Assembly (NCBI RefSeq): GCF_000368045.1
Contig: NZ_KB849236.1
Coordinates: 313,926-377,925 of the forward strand
DNA: 64,000 bases
Direction of reading: 5' to 3'
Origin: Acinetobacter johnsonii CIP 64.6
GTDB taxonomy: Bacteria; Pseudomonadota; Gammaproteobacteria; Pseudomonadales; Moraxellaceae
Below, piece by piece: positions 46,007 through 54,709 of the stretch; positions within the stretch are counted from its first letter, which is position 1, and the number at the start of each line of letters is the position of its first letter. Both the position numbers and the translations under genes were made by a program. The notes under the pieces were generated by a model, which made no database searches, had not been told where the DNA came from, and saw only the letters and a program-made list of their open reading frames with translations.

Positions 46007-46813
46007 TTAAAGTGATTTAGGTGTTCCAAACAGCTCAGTAAAGGCGTGGTCTGGACGTGGCTGTTTCATAAAACTTTCACCGACCAAGAAAGCATGAATG
46101 TCATGCTCTTGCATCATGGCAACATCCGCTGGGGTCGCAATGCCGCTTTCAGTCACCAGTAGACGAGATGGTTCAAGCAGTTTTTTCAGTCGAATCGAGG
46201 TGTTTAAGTCCACATCAAAGGTTTTTAAATTGCGGTTATTGACACCCAATACGCAACGCTCAGATAGACGTAAAGCACGTTCAAGTTCTGCTTCATCGTG
46301 TACTTCAACCAAGACATCTAAATTCTGCTCAAAAGCCGTTTTCGACATTTCTTCGAGTTGCTGATCGGACAAGCATGCCACAATCAGAAGAATACAGTCC
46401 GCATGTAAAGCACGTGCTTCAATCACCCCATAAGGGTCAATCAGAAAGTCTTTACGTAATGCAGGCAGGGCACAGTGAGAACGTGCAATTTGAATATTCT
46501 CATCGGCACCTTGGAAAAAATCGACATCGGTTAAAACCGATAAACATGCTGCACCTGCGGCTTCGTATTGCTGCGCGATTTCAGCAGGATCAAAGTTTTC
46601 ACGAATGATGCCTTTAGATGGTGATGCTTTCTTAATTTCAGCGATCACACCCGGTTGTTTGCTCAGTAAAGACTTTGCAAAACCACGCACAGGAGTTGCC
46701 TCAAATGCCCATTCTTCAACATCTTTATAGCTACGTTGTTTGAGGCGTGCAGCAAACTCTTCCTGCTTGCGATCCACAATTTTGCCTAAAATCGTATTTG
46801 CGATATCTACCAT
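46007..46813 (-). CDS. trpC: Indole-3-glycerol-phosphate synthase
   Basis: Catalyses ring closure to indole-3-glycerol phosphate in tryptophan synthesis. The sequence is a single TrpC domain of 268 residues, without the TrpF fusion of enterobacteria. K-x-x-S-P-S-K-G-x-I, L-R-K-D-F-I-I/L-D-P-Y and G-V-N-N-R-N-L-K-T-F are all present. I take the ATG at 46813; the longer frame would overlap trpD. The stop of trpD is 16 bp before it, so trpG-trpD-trpC form one operon. Confidence 0.95.
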   Translation of the reverse strand: MVDIANTILGKIVDRKQEEFAARLKQRSYKDVEEWAFEATPVRGFAKSLLSKQPGVIAEIKKASPSKGIIRENFDPAEIAQQYEAAGAACLSVLTDVDFFQGADENIQIARSHCALPALRKDFLIDPYGVIEARALHADCILLIVACLSDQQLEEMSKTAFEQNLDVLVEVHDEAELERALRLSERCVLGVNNRNLKTFDVDLNTSIRLKKLLEPSRLLVTESGIATPADVAMMQEHDIHAFLVGESFMKQPRPDHAFTELFGTPKSL

Positions 46814-46829
46814 GACAAAATCCTGTCTA

Positions 46830-47876
46830 TCAAGCGTCGTATTGTTTAAGGGTTTTGCTGAATTCAGCAAGGATGCTCATCTTTTCTAAGGCTTGTCCGC
46901 CGTAGATGATGTCATGTGCTAAAGCCACGCCTTGTTTATAGCTGGTACAAAGTCCAGAGACATATAAACCGGCACCTGCATTTAAAGCAATCATATTGGC
47001 TGCTTTTTCGCCTTTATCCGATTTGTTTTTGCCTAAGGCATCTTTGATTAGGCTTAAACTTTCAGCAGAATCTTGAATGATTAAACCTGTTAAAGTTTGC
47101 GATTCGATTCCGACATCTTCAGGTTGAATTTCCCACTCGGTGACGTCGCCATTTTTGAGTTCAGCCACATAGGTACTTGATGCAAGGCTAATTTCATCTA
47201 AACCATCTTTCGAATGAACCACCATGACATGTTCTGCGCCCAGTTGTTTCATCACTTCTGCAATAGGACGGCACAATTCAGTCGAAAACACCCCAATCAC
47301 TAGACGTTTTACTCCAGCCGGATTCGTAAGCGGGCCAAGTAAATTGAAAATACTGCGAATGCCTAATTCACGACGTGGGCCAACCGCATACTTCATCGCT
47401 TTGTGATGATTCGGGGCAAACAAGAAACCTACACCCATTTCACGAATACAACGTTCAGTTTGTTGCATGTTTAAGTCAAGTTGGATGCCTGCTTGTTCTA
47501 ACAGGTCCGATGAACCCGATTTGGTTGAAACACCACGGTTACCATGTTTAGCAATGGTTGCACCTGCCGCAGCAATCACAAAAGCAGACGCAGTCGAGAC
47601 GTTAAATAAGTTCTGACCGTCACCACCTGTACCGACGATGTCGACTAAATAAGGCACATCACTGACATCAATTTTGATGGCAAACTCGCGCATGACACGA
47701 GCCGCTGCGGTAATTTCATCAATACTTTCACCTTTTAAGCGAAGACCCATCATCAGTGCACCAATTTGGGCATCTGTTGCTTCACCATTCATGATGGTGC
47801 GCATGACGTCTTCCATTTGCGGCTGCGTCAACTCAATATTTTTAGTGATGTTATTTAAAGCTTGTTGCATATTCAT
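46830..47876 (-). CDS. trpD: Anthranilate phosphoribosyltransferase
   Basis: Transfers phosphoribosyl from PRPP to anthranilate, the second committed step of tryptophan synthesis. The PRPP-binding motif V-D-I-V-G-T-G-G-D-G is near residue 80, followed by F-N-V-S-T-A and K-H-G-N-R-G-V-S-T-K-S-G. The length of 348 is normal and the gene is not fused to trpG, as it is in E. coli. Second gene of the trpGDC operon, 16 bp after trpG. Confidence 0.96.
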   Translation of the reverse strand: MNMQQALNNITKNIELTQPQMEDVMRTIMNGEATDAQIGALMMGLRLKGESIDEITAAARVMREFAIKIDVSDVPYLVDIVGTGGDGQNLFNVSTASAFVIAAAGATIAKHGNRGVSTKSGSSDLLEQAGIQLDLNMQQTERCIREMGVGFLFAPNHHKAMKYAVGPRRELGIRSIFNLLGPLTNPAGVKRLVIGVFSTELCRPIAEVMKQLGAEHVMVVHSKDGLDEISLASSTYVAELKNGDVTEWEIQPEDVGIESQTLTGLIIQDSAESLSLIKDALGKNKSDKGEKAANMIALNAGAGLYVSGLCTSYKQGVALAHDIIYGGQALEKMSILAEFSKTLKQYDA

Positions 47877-47892
47877 TTTTCACTGCACTCAT

Positions 47893-48477
47893 TTATGCGT
47901 AAATTTCTAAAAAGTTCTTAAAGATTTGATGGCCATGCTGACTCAAGATTGATTCTGGGTGAAATTGCACGCCTTCAACGGCAAGCGTCTTATGCTTTAC
48001 ACCCATGATTTCTTCAATTGATCCATCTGCTTCATTGGTCCAGCAAGTCACTTCTAAGCATTCAGGCAAGCTTTCTTGATCAATCACCAGTGAGTGATAA
48101 CGCGTTGCTGAAAACGGAGAAGGGAGGTCGCTAAAAATGCCTTTATTCGAATGGTGCATGTCAGACAAACGCCCATGCATCACTTTTTTGGCACGAATGA
48201 TTTCGCCGCCAAAAGCCTGACCAATGGCCTGATGTCCTAAGCACACCCCTAATAATGGAATTTTTCCAGCAAAATGCTGAATGGCTGGAATAGAAATTCC
48301 TGCTTCCGAAGGTGAGCATGGACCAGGGCCAATTACAAGATACTTAGGTTGCCATCGCTCAATATCTTCCAATGTCACGGCATCATTACGTACTACTTTT
48401 ACTTCTTGATTTAACTCGCCAAAATACTGGACGATGTTGTATGTAAAAGAGTCATAGTTGTCGATCATTAAAAGCAT
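47893..48477 (-). CDS. trpG: Anthranilate synthase component II (glutamine amidotransferase)
   Basis: Class I glutamine amidotransferase giving ammonia to anthranilate synthase (and, in many bacteria of this group, also to aminodeoxychorismate synthase, hence trpG/pabA). The catalytic Cys is in L-L-G-V-C-L-G-H-Q-A (about residue 79), with His-Glu in G-V-Q-F-H-P-E-S near residue 170. The length of 194 is normal. The first gene of trpGDC; the partner trpE is not next to it. Confidence 0.93.
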   Translation of the reverse strand: MLLMIDNYDSFTYNIVQYFGELNQEVKVVRNDAVTLEDIERWQPKYLVIGPGPCSPSEAGISIPAIQHFAGKIPLLGVCLGHQAIGQAFGGEIIRAKKVMHGRLSDMHHSNKGIFSDLPSPFSATRYHSLVIDQESLPECLEVTCWTNEADGSIEEIMGVKHKTLAVEGVQFHPESILSQHGHQIFKNFLEIYA

Positions 48478-49080
48478 GAGCTTAACCTATTGAAATTTAT
48501 GCACATAAATGTGCTTGAAGAGTCCTATGGTATTCGTGCGTTTACATTATAAAGCTATAAGTAAATTATTTTTCTCATTCAATGACTTGAATGGAGGCAC
48601 AAAACCGAAATTATCATAGCAAAAAATACACAGCTAGGGCGTGACATTTTTTTTCGGGCCTAAAAATTACAATGGGTTTTGTTACTAACTGATATAGAGT
48701 TTATGAATATCTTAGATTCAAACTCTAACGAGAAACCTCGTGGACTATGTGTAAATGTCATGAAGCATGCATATTCAAGGAATATAAAAGGATATCTTCT
48801 GATGTTGTGAGCTAAAAACTCCCCTAATGTCACCAAAACAGAGCATATTTTTTTGCTTGCTCACATCTGAGATATCGGGTTTATATTTGGTTTGAAAGGA
48901 GAGGTTTTTACTTTTTTTAAAATCAAATAAAAACAGTCAATTATGCTGATTATATTTGGTTTTATTAATGTTTCCCACCGTGATATGAGGTGTGGAGGTC
49001 AAATCAAGGCGAAAAAAACAGCTTAAACAGCGCTCTAATTTATAAAAAACGGGTGGAAATTGCACAGTGAAATTTAAAAA

Positions 49081-49097
49081 TGCACCATTATGATCCA
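49081..49097. promoter_or_regulatory. NtrC-type binding site 1 upstream of glnA
   Basis: TGCACCATTATGATCCA matches the NtrC consensus TGCACCA-N3-TGGTGCA at all seven bases of the left arm and five of the right arm. Confidence 0.65.
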
Positions 49098-49132
49098 CAC
49101 TCAAAATCTTTTAGATTAAATGTGAAGAAGCA

Positions 49133-49149
49133 TGCTTGAATATGGTGCA
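49133..49149. promoter_or_regulatory. NtrC-type binding site 2 upstream of glnA
   Basis: TGCTTGAATATGGTGCA has a perfect right arm TGGTGCA and four of seven matches in the left. Its centre is 52 bp from that of site 1, about five helical turns, so two dimers would bind on one face. Confidence 0.6.
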
Positions 49150-49166
49150 TTTACTTTTTAGCTCAG

Positions 49167-49172
49167 TATAAT
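49167..49172 (+). promoter_or_regulatory. Sigma-70 -10 box (glnAp1-like)
   Basis: A perfect TATAAT located just behind NtrC site 2. No good -35 is visible, so it may be a weak basal promoter. Confidence 0.45.
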
Positions 49173-49243
49173 AGAGCCAAAGCAAACAGCTTAAAACTGT
49201 TATTCTGATAATGAATTCAATATTTTAGCTAAGCTTTTTAAAG

Positions 49244-49260
49244 TTGGTACGGTAATTGCT
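49244..49260 (+). promoter_or_regulatory. Sigma-54 promoter of glnA
   Basis: TTGGTACG-GTAA-TTGCT carries both hallmark GG (-24) and GC (-12) with the required spacing. Transcription would start near 49271, about 50 nt before the ATG, with the NtrC sites at about -182 and -130. Confidence 0.85.
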
Positions 49261-49319
49261 TTAGAACAACCAACTACTAACACGCACTAAAGAGTGCAAC
49301 AAAAATTCATCGGAGCAAA

Positions 49320-50735
49320 ATGAGCATGGCGAACAAGGTCCTACAACTCATCCAAGAAAGTGGCGCAAAATGGGTCGATTTCCGTTTTACGGATACTAAG
49401 GGTAAAGAACAACACGTAACTTACCCAGCAGATACTATCGACGAAGATACTTTTGAAGACGGTAAAATGTTTGATGGTTCTTCTATCGCTGGTTGGAAAG
49501 GCATTGAAGCATCTGACATGATCTTACGCCCAGATGCTGCAACTGGTTTTATCGACCCGTTCTTCGCTGAGCCGACAGTAGTTGTTACTTGTGACGTTAT
49601 TGAGCCATCAACAGGTCAAGGTTATGACCGTGACCCGCGTTCGATTGCTCGCCGTGCTGAAGAATACCTAAAATCGACAGGTATTGGTGATACTGCATTC
49701 TTTGGTCCAGAACCAGAATTCTTCGTATTTGACGAAGTAAAATGGGAAATTGATATGTCTGGCGCGCGCCATACATTGATTGCTGAAGAAGCTGCTTGGT
49801 CAACAAACAAAGACTACGAAGGCGGAAACTCTGGTCACCGTCCACGTGTTAAAGGTGGTTACTTCCCAGTTCCTCCAGTTGACTCTTCACATGACATGCG
49901 TGCTGATATGTGTGCGCGTATTGAAGACATCATGGGTCCAGGTCGTGTAGAAGTACACCACCACGAAGTTGCATCTTGCCAATTAGAAATTGGTGTAAGC
50001 TTCAACACAATGGTTCGTAAAGCAGACGAAGTACAACAGTTCAAATATGCTGTTTGGAACGTTGCGCACCAATATGCTAAAACTGCGACTTTCATGCCTA
50101 AGCCAATGGTTGGTGATAATGGTTCTGGTATGCACGTTCACATGTCAATCTCTAAAGATGGCAAGAACTTGTTTGCTGGTGATGAATACGCTGGTCTTTC
50201 AGAAATGGCGCTTTACTTCATCGGTGGTGTAATCAAACACGCTCGTGCATTGAACGCAATTACGAACCCTTCTACAAACTCGTACAAGCGTTTAGTTCCA
50301 CACTTCGAAGCGCCGATTATGTTGGCTTACTCAGCACGTAACCGTTCTGCTTCTATCCGTATTCCTTACGTTTCTAGCCCGAAAGGCAAGCGTATCGAAG
50401 CTCGCTTCCCAGATCCAATGATGAACCCGTACTTAGGTTTCGCAGCATTGTTAATGGCGGGTCTTGATGGTATCCAAAACAAGATTCACCCAGGTGAAGC
50501 AGCTGACAAAAATTTATACGACCTTCCTCCCGAAGAAGAAGCGAAAATCCCTACAGTTGCGCACAGCCTAGATATGGCTCTTGAAGCGCTTCAAGCGGAT
50601 CATGAGTTCCTTCTTAAAGGTGGTGTATTCACTAAAGAAATGCTTGATGCATATATCGAACTTAAAACTGAAGAAGTGCGTCGTTTGAACACGACAACTC
50701 ACCCAGTTGAATTTGATATGTACTACAGCTTGTAA
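49320..50735 (+). CDS. glnA: Glutamine synthetase, type I
   Basis: Makes glutamine from glutamate, ammonia and ATP: the main nitrogen-assimilation enzyme. All family motifs are seen: M-F-D-G-S-S-I-x-G-W near residue 50, G-P-E-P-E-F-F, G-S-G-M-H-V-H, and N-P-S-T-N-S-Y-K-R-L-V-P. The adenylylation loop N-L-Y-D-L-P-P-E is intact with Tyr400, so activity is probably controlled by reversible adenylylation. Length 471. GGAG lies 5 nt before the ATG. The sigma-54/NtrC region upstream fits nitrogen control. Confidence 0.97.
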   Translation: MSMANKVLQLIQESGAKWVDFRFTDTKGKEQHVTYPADTIDEDTFEDGKMFDGSSIAGWKGIEASDMILRPDAATGFIDPFFAEPTVVVTCDVIEPSTGQGYDRDPRSIARRAEEYLKSTGIGDTAFFGPEPEFFVFDEVKWEIDMSGARHTLIAEEAAWSTNKDYEGGNSGHRPRVKGGYFPVPPVDSSHDMRADMCARIEDIMGPGRVEVHHHEVASCQLEIGVSFNTMVRKADEVQQFKYAVWNVAHQYAKTATFMPKPMVGDNGSGMHVHMSISKDGKNLFAGDEYAGLSEMALYFIGGVIKHARALNAITNPSTNSYKRLVPHFEAPIMLAYSARNRSASIRIPYVSSPKGKRIEARFPDPMMNPYLGFAALLMAGLDGIQNKIHPGEAADKNLYDLPPEEEAKIPTVAHSLDMALEALQADHEFLLKGGVFTKEMLDAYIELKTEEVRRLNTTTHPVEFDMYYSL

Positions 50736-50756
50736 TTCTGAACTGAATTTCACTGT

Positions 50757-50787
50757 AAAAAACCCGCGCTAGTCGCGGGTTTTTTTG
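50757..50787 (+). terminator. Terminator of glnA
   Basis: ACCCGCG / CGCGGGT stem extended by A and T tracts, 5-nt loop, T7 run. Confidence 0.92.
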
Positions 50788-50814
50788 TATCATCTGTTTA
50801 ACTTGAAAAAATTG

Positions 50815-51099
50815 ATGAAAGTAATGGCACAGCGTAAGAAGCACACCAGTTTTTATCCGTGGATTGACTCTAAAGATCACGATAAAGGTTTTAAGCTAAA
50901 TTTTTCGATGGTGACTTATATCGAAGTTGGTCGCACCTCTGAAGGCTACAAGCAGGCAGAATTTGTTGCATTGAAAAGCCCAGAATTAGCACTGGATTAT
51001 GATTATCCTCAAAGTTTTTACTTGAGTGCTGAAGGTTTTATTTTGGTAAAAACTCCGCAAGGTAAATTTGAAACCATTGCAAAAACAGATAATTGTTAA
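50815..51099 (+). CDS. Small hypothetical protein
   Basis: About 94 residues, starting at 50815 or at the ATG three codons later; a longer frame overlaps the glnA terminator and is rejected. It is soluble, basic at the N-terminus (A-Q-R-K-K-H) and has the look of a small beta-rich fold (Y-I-E-V-G-R, F-Y-L-S-A-E-G-F-I-L-V). I do not recognise a family. It lies 87 bp before ubiC on the same strand. Confidence 0.55.
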   Translation: MKVMAQRKKHTSFYPWIDSKDHDKGFKLNFSMVTYIEVGRTSEGYKQAEFVALKSPELALDYDYPQSFYLSAEGFILVKTPQGKFETIAKTDNC

Positions 51100-51186
51100 A
51101 GACTGATCTTACAATTGAATCAATAACATTCTTCATAACTCAAAAAGCGTTTAAGCGCACAGTAAATCAATGGTACAGGTAGGCTT

Positions 51187-51672
51187 ATGCAGCAGATTCC
51201 AGCTGAACTGAAAACATGGTTATATGCTTCAGGTTCACTTACTCAGCAACTCACGGATTTGGCTGATGGGGCGTTTAGGGTTCAACCGACCAAAGAACAT
51301 TTTCAGCGTCTTCAGTTTATCGATGCAAAATGGATGGGCATGCCGTTTCAGCATACGTCATGGGTACGAGAAAGTTTTTTATATGGCAGTGATGTAGAGC
51401 CTTGGGTGAAAGCCAAAAGCATTTTCCCGATTTTAAGTTTGCAAGGCCGTGCACGGCTTTTTAAACATATTGGTAAAAAACCGATTGGTTGGTTCTTGTT
51501 TCAGCGCACCAATCCAGCATGTGAGCGTCGTGTGATTTGGCTAGAAGATGGCTGGACTAGACAGAGCTGTTATACTTGGCACGGTTGCAAGTTTATTGTT
51601 CAAGAAACTTTTTTAGCGAGTTTTGAGCAATTTTTGCAAAAGCAGAATTCAGCATCTGAAGGACAGTCATGA
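51187..51672 (+). CDS. ubiC: Chorismate pyruvate-lyase
   Basis: Splits chorismate into 4-hydroxybenzoate and pyruvate, the first step of ubiquinone synthesis. Identified by the family pattern W-V-R-E-S-F-L-Y-G, by G-R-A-R-L-F near the middle and by the R-R-V-I-W and late F-L-A-S-F segments, and by its position directly before ubiA. The length of 161 is normal. Its stop overlaps the ubiA start (ATGA), so the two are translationally coupled. Confidence 0.9.
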   Translation: MQQIPAELKTWLYASGSLTQQLTDLADGAFRVQPTKEHFQRLQFIDAKWMGMPFQHTSWVRESFLYGSDVEPWVKAKSIFPILSLQGRARLFKHIGKKPIGWFLFQRTNPACERRVIWLEDGWTRQSCYTWHGCKFIVQETFLASFEQFLQKQNSASEGQS

Positions 51673-52550
51673 CAACTGCGCATCAAATTACTTGGCGTGA
51701 ACGTTTAGAAGCCTATTATTATTTATGTCGTTTTGATAAGCCTGTTGGCACCGAATTGGTGTTCTGGCCGACCATGTGGGCACTGTGGATTGCGGCAGAG
51801 GGCATACCGCCAATGGGTATTCTGATTCCAATAGTCCTTGGCACGATATTTATGCGTGCGGCTGGGTGTGCAATTAATGATTTTGCCGACCGTAAAGTGG
51901 ATGGGGCTGTAGAACGTACTAAAAACAGGCCATTAGCAACAGGGATTATCACGGCCAAAGAAGCCATTTATGTATTTCTAGCTTTAGTCTTTGCCAGTGC
52001 TTGTATGTTGTTTTTTCTACCGATTGAAACGTTTTATTGTGCTTTAGGTGGGCTTTTTCTCGCATTTATATATCCTTTCATGAAGCGCTATACCCATTTG
52101 CCTCAGGTTGTTTTAGGCATGGCTTTTTCGTGGGGAATTCCGATGTCATTTACGGCCATGGGTAAACCATTAGATTTAACCTGTTGGTTGCTGTATTTTG
52201 GCAATCTGGCTTGGACTGTAGCGTACGATACTCAATATGCGATTACTGACCGTGAGTATGATTTAAAAATTGGGGTGAAATCGACGGCCATTCTGTTTGG
52301 CCGTCACGATATCCAGATTATTGCTTTGTTACAGGCAATTAGTCTTGGATTGATTGGTACGGCATTCTATCTGGAAAATATTCTAATTCCTTTTGGGTTG
52401 ATTGCATTGCTTGTGGTTGCAACAGATTTTATTTACCAAGCGTTCAAAACAAAAGATCGGAACCCTCAAATCTGTTTTTGGGCATTCCGTCACAATCGTT
52501 GGGTTGGAATGATTATTTTTATCGGAATTTTTTTAGAATTCATAAGCTGA
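51669..52550 (+). CDS. ubiA: 4-hydroxybenzoate polyprenyltransferase
   Basis: Inner-membrane enzyme attaching a polyprenyl chain to 4-hydroxybenzoate. About eight helices and both Asp-rich, Mg-diphosphate binding motifs: N-D-F-A-D-R-K-V-D (about residues 75-83) and D-T-Q-Y-A-I-T-D-R-E-Y-D (about 188-199). The length of 293 is typical. It overlaps ubiC by four bases and ends at a terminator. Confidence 0.96.
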   Translation: MTTAHQITWRERLEAYYYLCRFDKPVGTELVFWPTMWALWIAAEGIPPMGILIPIVLGTIFMRAAGCAINDFADRKVDGAVERTKNRPLATGIITAKEAIYVFLALVFASACMLFFLPIETFYCALGGLFLAFIYPFMKRYTHLPQVVLGMAFSWGIPMSFTAMGKPLDLTCWLLYFGNLAWTVAYDTQYAITDREYDLKIGVKSTAILFGRHDIQIIALLQAISLGLIGTAFYLENILIPFGLIALLVVATDFIYQAFKTKDRNPQICFWAFRHNRWVGMIIFIGIFLEFIS

Positions 52551-52567
52551 AATAATGAATGAATAGA

Positions 52568-52596
52568 AAAGTGTCCTATGCAGGGCACTTTTTTTA
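52568..52596 (+). terminator. Terminator of ubiCA
   Basis: AAAGTGTCCT / AGGGCACTTT stem (one G-T pair) with an ATGC loop and T-run. Confidence 0.88.
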
Positions 52597-52658
52597 TGTA
52601 TTAATAGAATGGCGTGTAGCGTCATGTATAAAAAAGACAAGGACTAAAAGGATATTTT

Positions 52659-54110
52659 ATGAAACGCTCGAAAATAGCATTAGCCCTTACAGTTGCCGTT
52701 TCAATGCTGTCTTTAACTGCTTGTAATGACGATGATGATTCGCCCGCTTCAAACCAACAGCCCACTTATCTGTCGGAAGGAAATTATTCTTTAGATACAG
52801 TCGAGAATAGTTCATCGATTAAAGTCATGACTTATAACATGACGAATGTGCAGGGGAAGACAGCGACTGCAACGGCAATGGTTTTATTTCCACAGGTAGC
52901 TCGACCTAAAGATGGTTATCGTGTTGTGGTGTGGGAGCATGGAACTGTCGGAGGCGGAGATGATTGTGCACCAAGTAAAAATGTGATTCATCCACGCTTT
53001 AAAATTTTAGCGAATACATTATTGGCTGCAGGCTATGTCATTGTTGCTCCAGATTATGAAGGCCTAGGTACATCAGGTGTACATCCTTATTTGAATTTAT
53101 CTAGTGCTGCAAACTCAGCAATTGCGGCCGTTAAGGCCGTAAAAGAGCATTATGGCACCCAGTTAAATGGGGCATGGATGTCGATTGGTCAATCACAAGG
53201 TGGGCATGCATCATTGGGTACAGCCGAGTTTGCTAATACAGATACGACTTATAAAGGAGCTGTGGCTGGTGCACCTGCATCAAGTTTAGGACAAATTATT
53301 CAAATTTATCTCGATCCACAATATAATCTTGACGTAAATGGTCAACCTAAAGCAAATGGTTTGAATATTTTAGATGACAAGTTGCAACAAGTCCGTATTG
53401 CAATGGCAAATGGCCTACCAGCGGCGCAAGGCCAAGCATTGATTGCGCAAATTGCGGATGGTTATGCTGAACTCTTGGCTTATGCGGCACTCACAAGCTC
53501 GGGTATTAAAGCGTATCAGCCTGATTATGATTTAAAAAATATCTTTACCCCTGGCGCTGCTGAAATTGCAGAAAGTGCTTATGGACGTACAGGCGATGAT
53601 GGTGCATGTTTAGGTTATCCAGCACCGAATAGTGCAAATGGCTTACAAGAACAATTTAAAGCGGGTGTTGTAGAGTTCTTGGCAGATCCAACACACTGGA
53701 CTTCACAGTATGGTGTTGATTTAAATAAAATTAAAACAGATCCAGTGGTTCAGAAATTCTTGGCGGATAATCAACCAGCAACCAATGCCACTGCTGCAAA
53801 AGTCATTAAAACCCCTGTATTTATTATTCAAGGTGCCAATGATCAAGCGGTACTGCCTGATGTGACGAAACTGTTATATGCGAATATGAAAGCAAAAGCG
53901 ACCACATATTTCCCGCAAAATGCATATGCTGATGGTTATAAATTAACGATTGTACCGAATGCGACGCATACGCAAGCAATCATATGTCAAAATAAGGAGG
54001 CTATAGACTTTATTCAGACCTATATGTCTGCAGGTACAGGTATTGTATTAACTGATGCACAAAAAGATGCCAGCACCAATGAAAACTGTACAGGTAAAGC
54101 ACCGACATAA
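52659..54110 (+). CDS. Secreted lipase-like alpha/beta hydrolase, lipoprotein
   Basis: A 483-residue exported hydrolase. The lipobox L-T-A-C ends at Cys22, followed by an acidic run (N-D-D-D-D), so it is anchored in the outer or inner membrane. The nucleophile is Ser179 in G-Q-S-Q-G-G, and the other triad members are probably the Asp in G-A-N-D-Q-A-V-L-P and the His in N-A-T-H-T-Q. The early W-E-H-G-T motif resembles the secretory lipase family. The substrate (triglyceride, ester or polyester) is not visible. Monocistronic. Confidence 0.82.
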   Translation: MKRSKIALALTVAVSMLSLTACNDDDDSPASNQQPTYLSEGNYSLDTVENSSSIKVMTYNMTNVQGKTATATAMVLFPQVARPKDGYRVVVWEHGTVGGGDDCAPSKNVIHPRFKILANTLLAAGYVIVAPDYEGLGTSGVHPYLNLSSAANSAIAAVKAVKEHYGTQLNGAWMSIGQSQGGHASLGTAEFANTDTTYKGAVAGAPASSLGQIIQIYLDPQYNLDVNGQPKANGLNILDDKLQQVRIAMANGLPAAQGQALIAQIADGYAELLAYAALTSSGIKAYQPDYDLKNIFTPGAAEIAESAYGRTGDDGACLGYPAPNSANGLQEQFKAGVVEFLADPTHWTSQYGVDLNKIKTDPVVQKFLADNQPATNATAAKVIKTPVFIIQGANDQAVLPDVTKLLYANMKAKATTYFPQNAYADGYKLTIVPNATHTQAIICQNKEAIDFIQTYMSAGTGIVLTDAQKDASTNENCTGKAPT

Positions 54111-54133
54111 AATGAACCATTTAAACTGAAGAC

Positions 54134-54163
54134 AGAGTCTCATGATTGAGGCTCTTTTTTTGT
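54134..54163 (+). terminator. Terminator of the lipase-like gene
   Basis: AGAGTCTCA / TGAGGCTCT stem (one G-T pair) with a TGAT loop and T7 run. Confidence 0.88.
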
Positions 54164-54209
54164 TATAGTATTGGCCCATCAAAATCTAGATATTGGAAAT
54201 AGGCTGGCT

Positions 54210-54440
54210 ATGACGAAATCAACTCAAAAACTAACGCCGAAAGTGATGTTTTTAGCGAGTCTTGGTATTGTGATTCCATTGCTTATTTTAGGGATTGCTT
54301 TTTTAGCGGTAAAAAGCGATGCAAAAAACCAAGCGGAATATCAGCGTATTAAGGAAGAACAACAACAGCGTATTCAAGAAAAACTGGCTACCGAAAAGCA
54401 ATTCACACAGCAGGAAGCGAGCAGTGCGGTCTCAAAATAA
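54210..54440 (+). CDS. Small single-helix membrane protein
   Basis: A 76-residue protein (ATG at 54210) with one transmembrane helix (about residues 13-35) and a C-terminal charged, glutamine-rich helix that probably forms a coiled coil. I know no family. It is the last gene that looks like core genome before the accessory stretch. Confidence 0.55.
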   Translation: MTKSTQKLTPKVMFLASLGIVIPLLILGIAFLAVKSDAKNQAEYQRIKEEQQQRIQEKLATEKQFTQQEASSAVSK

Positions 54441-54441
54441 T

Positions 54442-54617
54442 TCAAGTACGCATTGCAGGTGTGACACCAATGTGTTTGTGCAGTTGGCGAATGCTTGGAA
54501 TTTCTGTAAAACGCAGAACAATGTAACCTGCTTCATTGAGCATGGCATCACGTTCTGCATCTTCTTGTTCTTTGCCGATATGGGAAGTTTTCCTAATTTC
54601 ATAAATTTAGTTGTCAA
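54442..54617 (-). pseudogene. C-terminal fragment of an endonuclease-fold protein
   Basis: A frame with stop at 54442-54444 and open for about 55 codons reads H-I-G-K-E-Q-E-D-A-E-R-D-A-M-L-N-E-A-G-Y and then I-V-L-R-F-T-E. The E-R-D-x-x-L-x-x-x-G-Y-x-V-L-R-F pattern is what I know from DUF559/Vsr-like endonuclease folds at the end of larger proteins. The N-terminal part is missing, with a stop in frame just upstream and an IS boundary at 54710. Confidence 0.5.
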
Positions 54618-54709
54618 ATAAAAACAGTCAATTTCATATGAAATTACATAGTAGAAAAGAGAGCAAATTTAATGAATAAATTTCACTCATTAAAGTCTTA
54701 ATTTTGATA

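Larger units (their letters stand above)
48478..49319. other. 842-bp intergenic region between trpG and glnA
   Basis: No coding gene. The right-hand 250 bp hold the glnA control region (two NtrC-type sites, a sigma-70 -10 box and a sigma-54 promoter, each listed). The left 600 bp are AT-rich and hold the unseen trp promoter. A CATATTCAAG at 48770-48779 repeats in inverse within the NtrC region, which may be chance. Confidence 0.6.

Noticed and set aside
54432..54617. Minus-strand frame starting M-T-T-K-F-M-K
   Set aside because: It overlaps the nuclease-like remnant in another frame; the remnant reads as protein and this frame does not.
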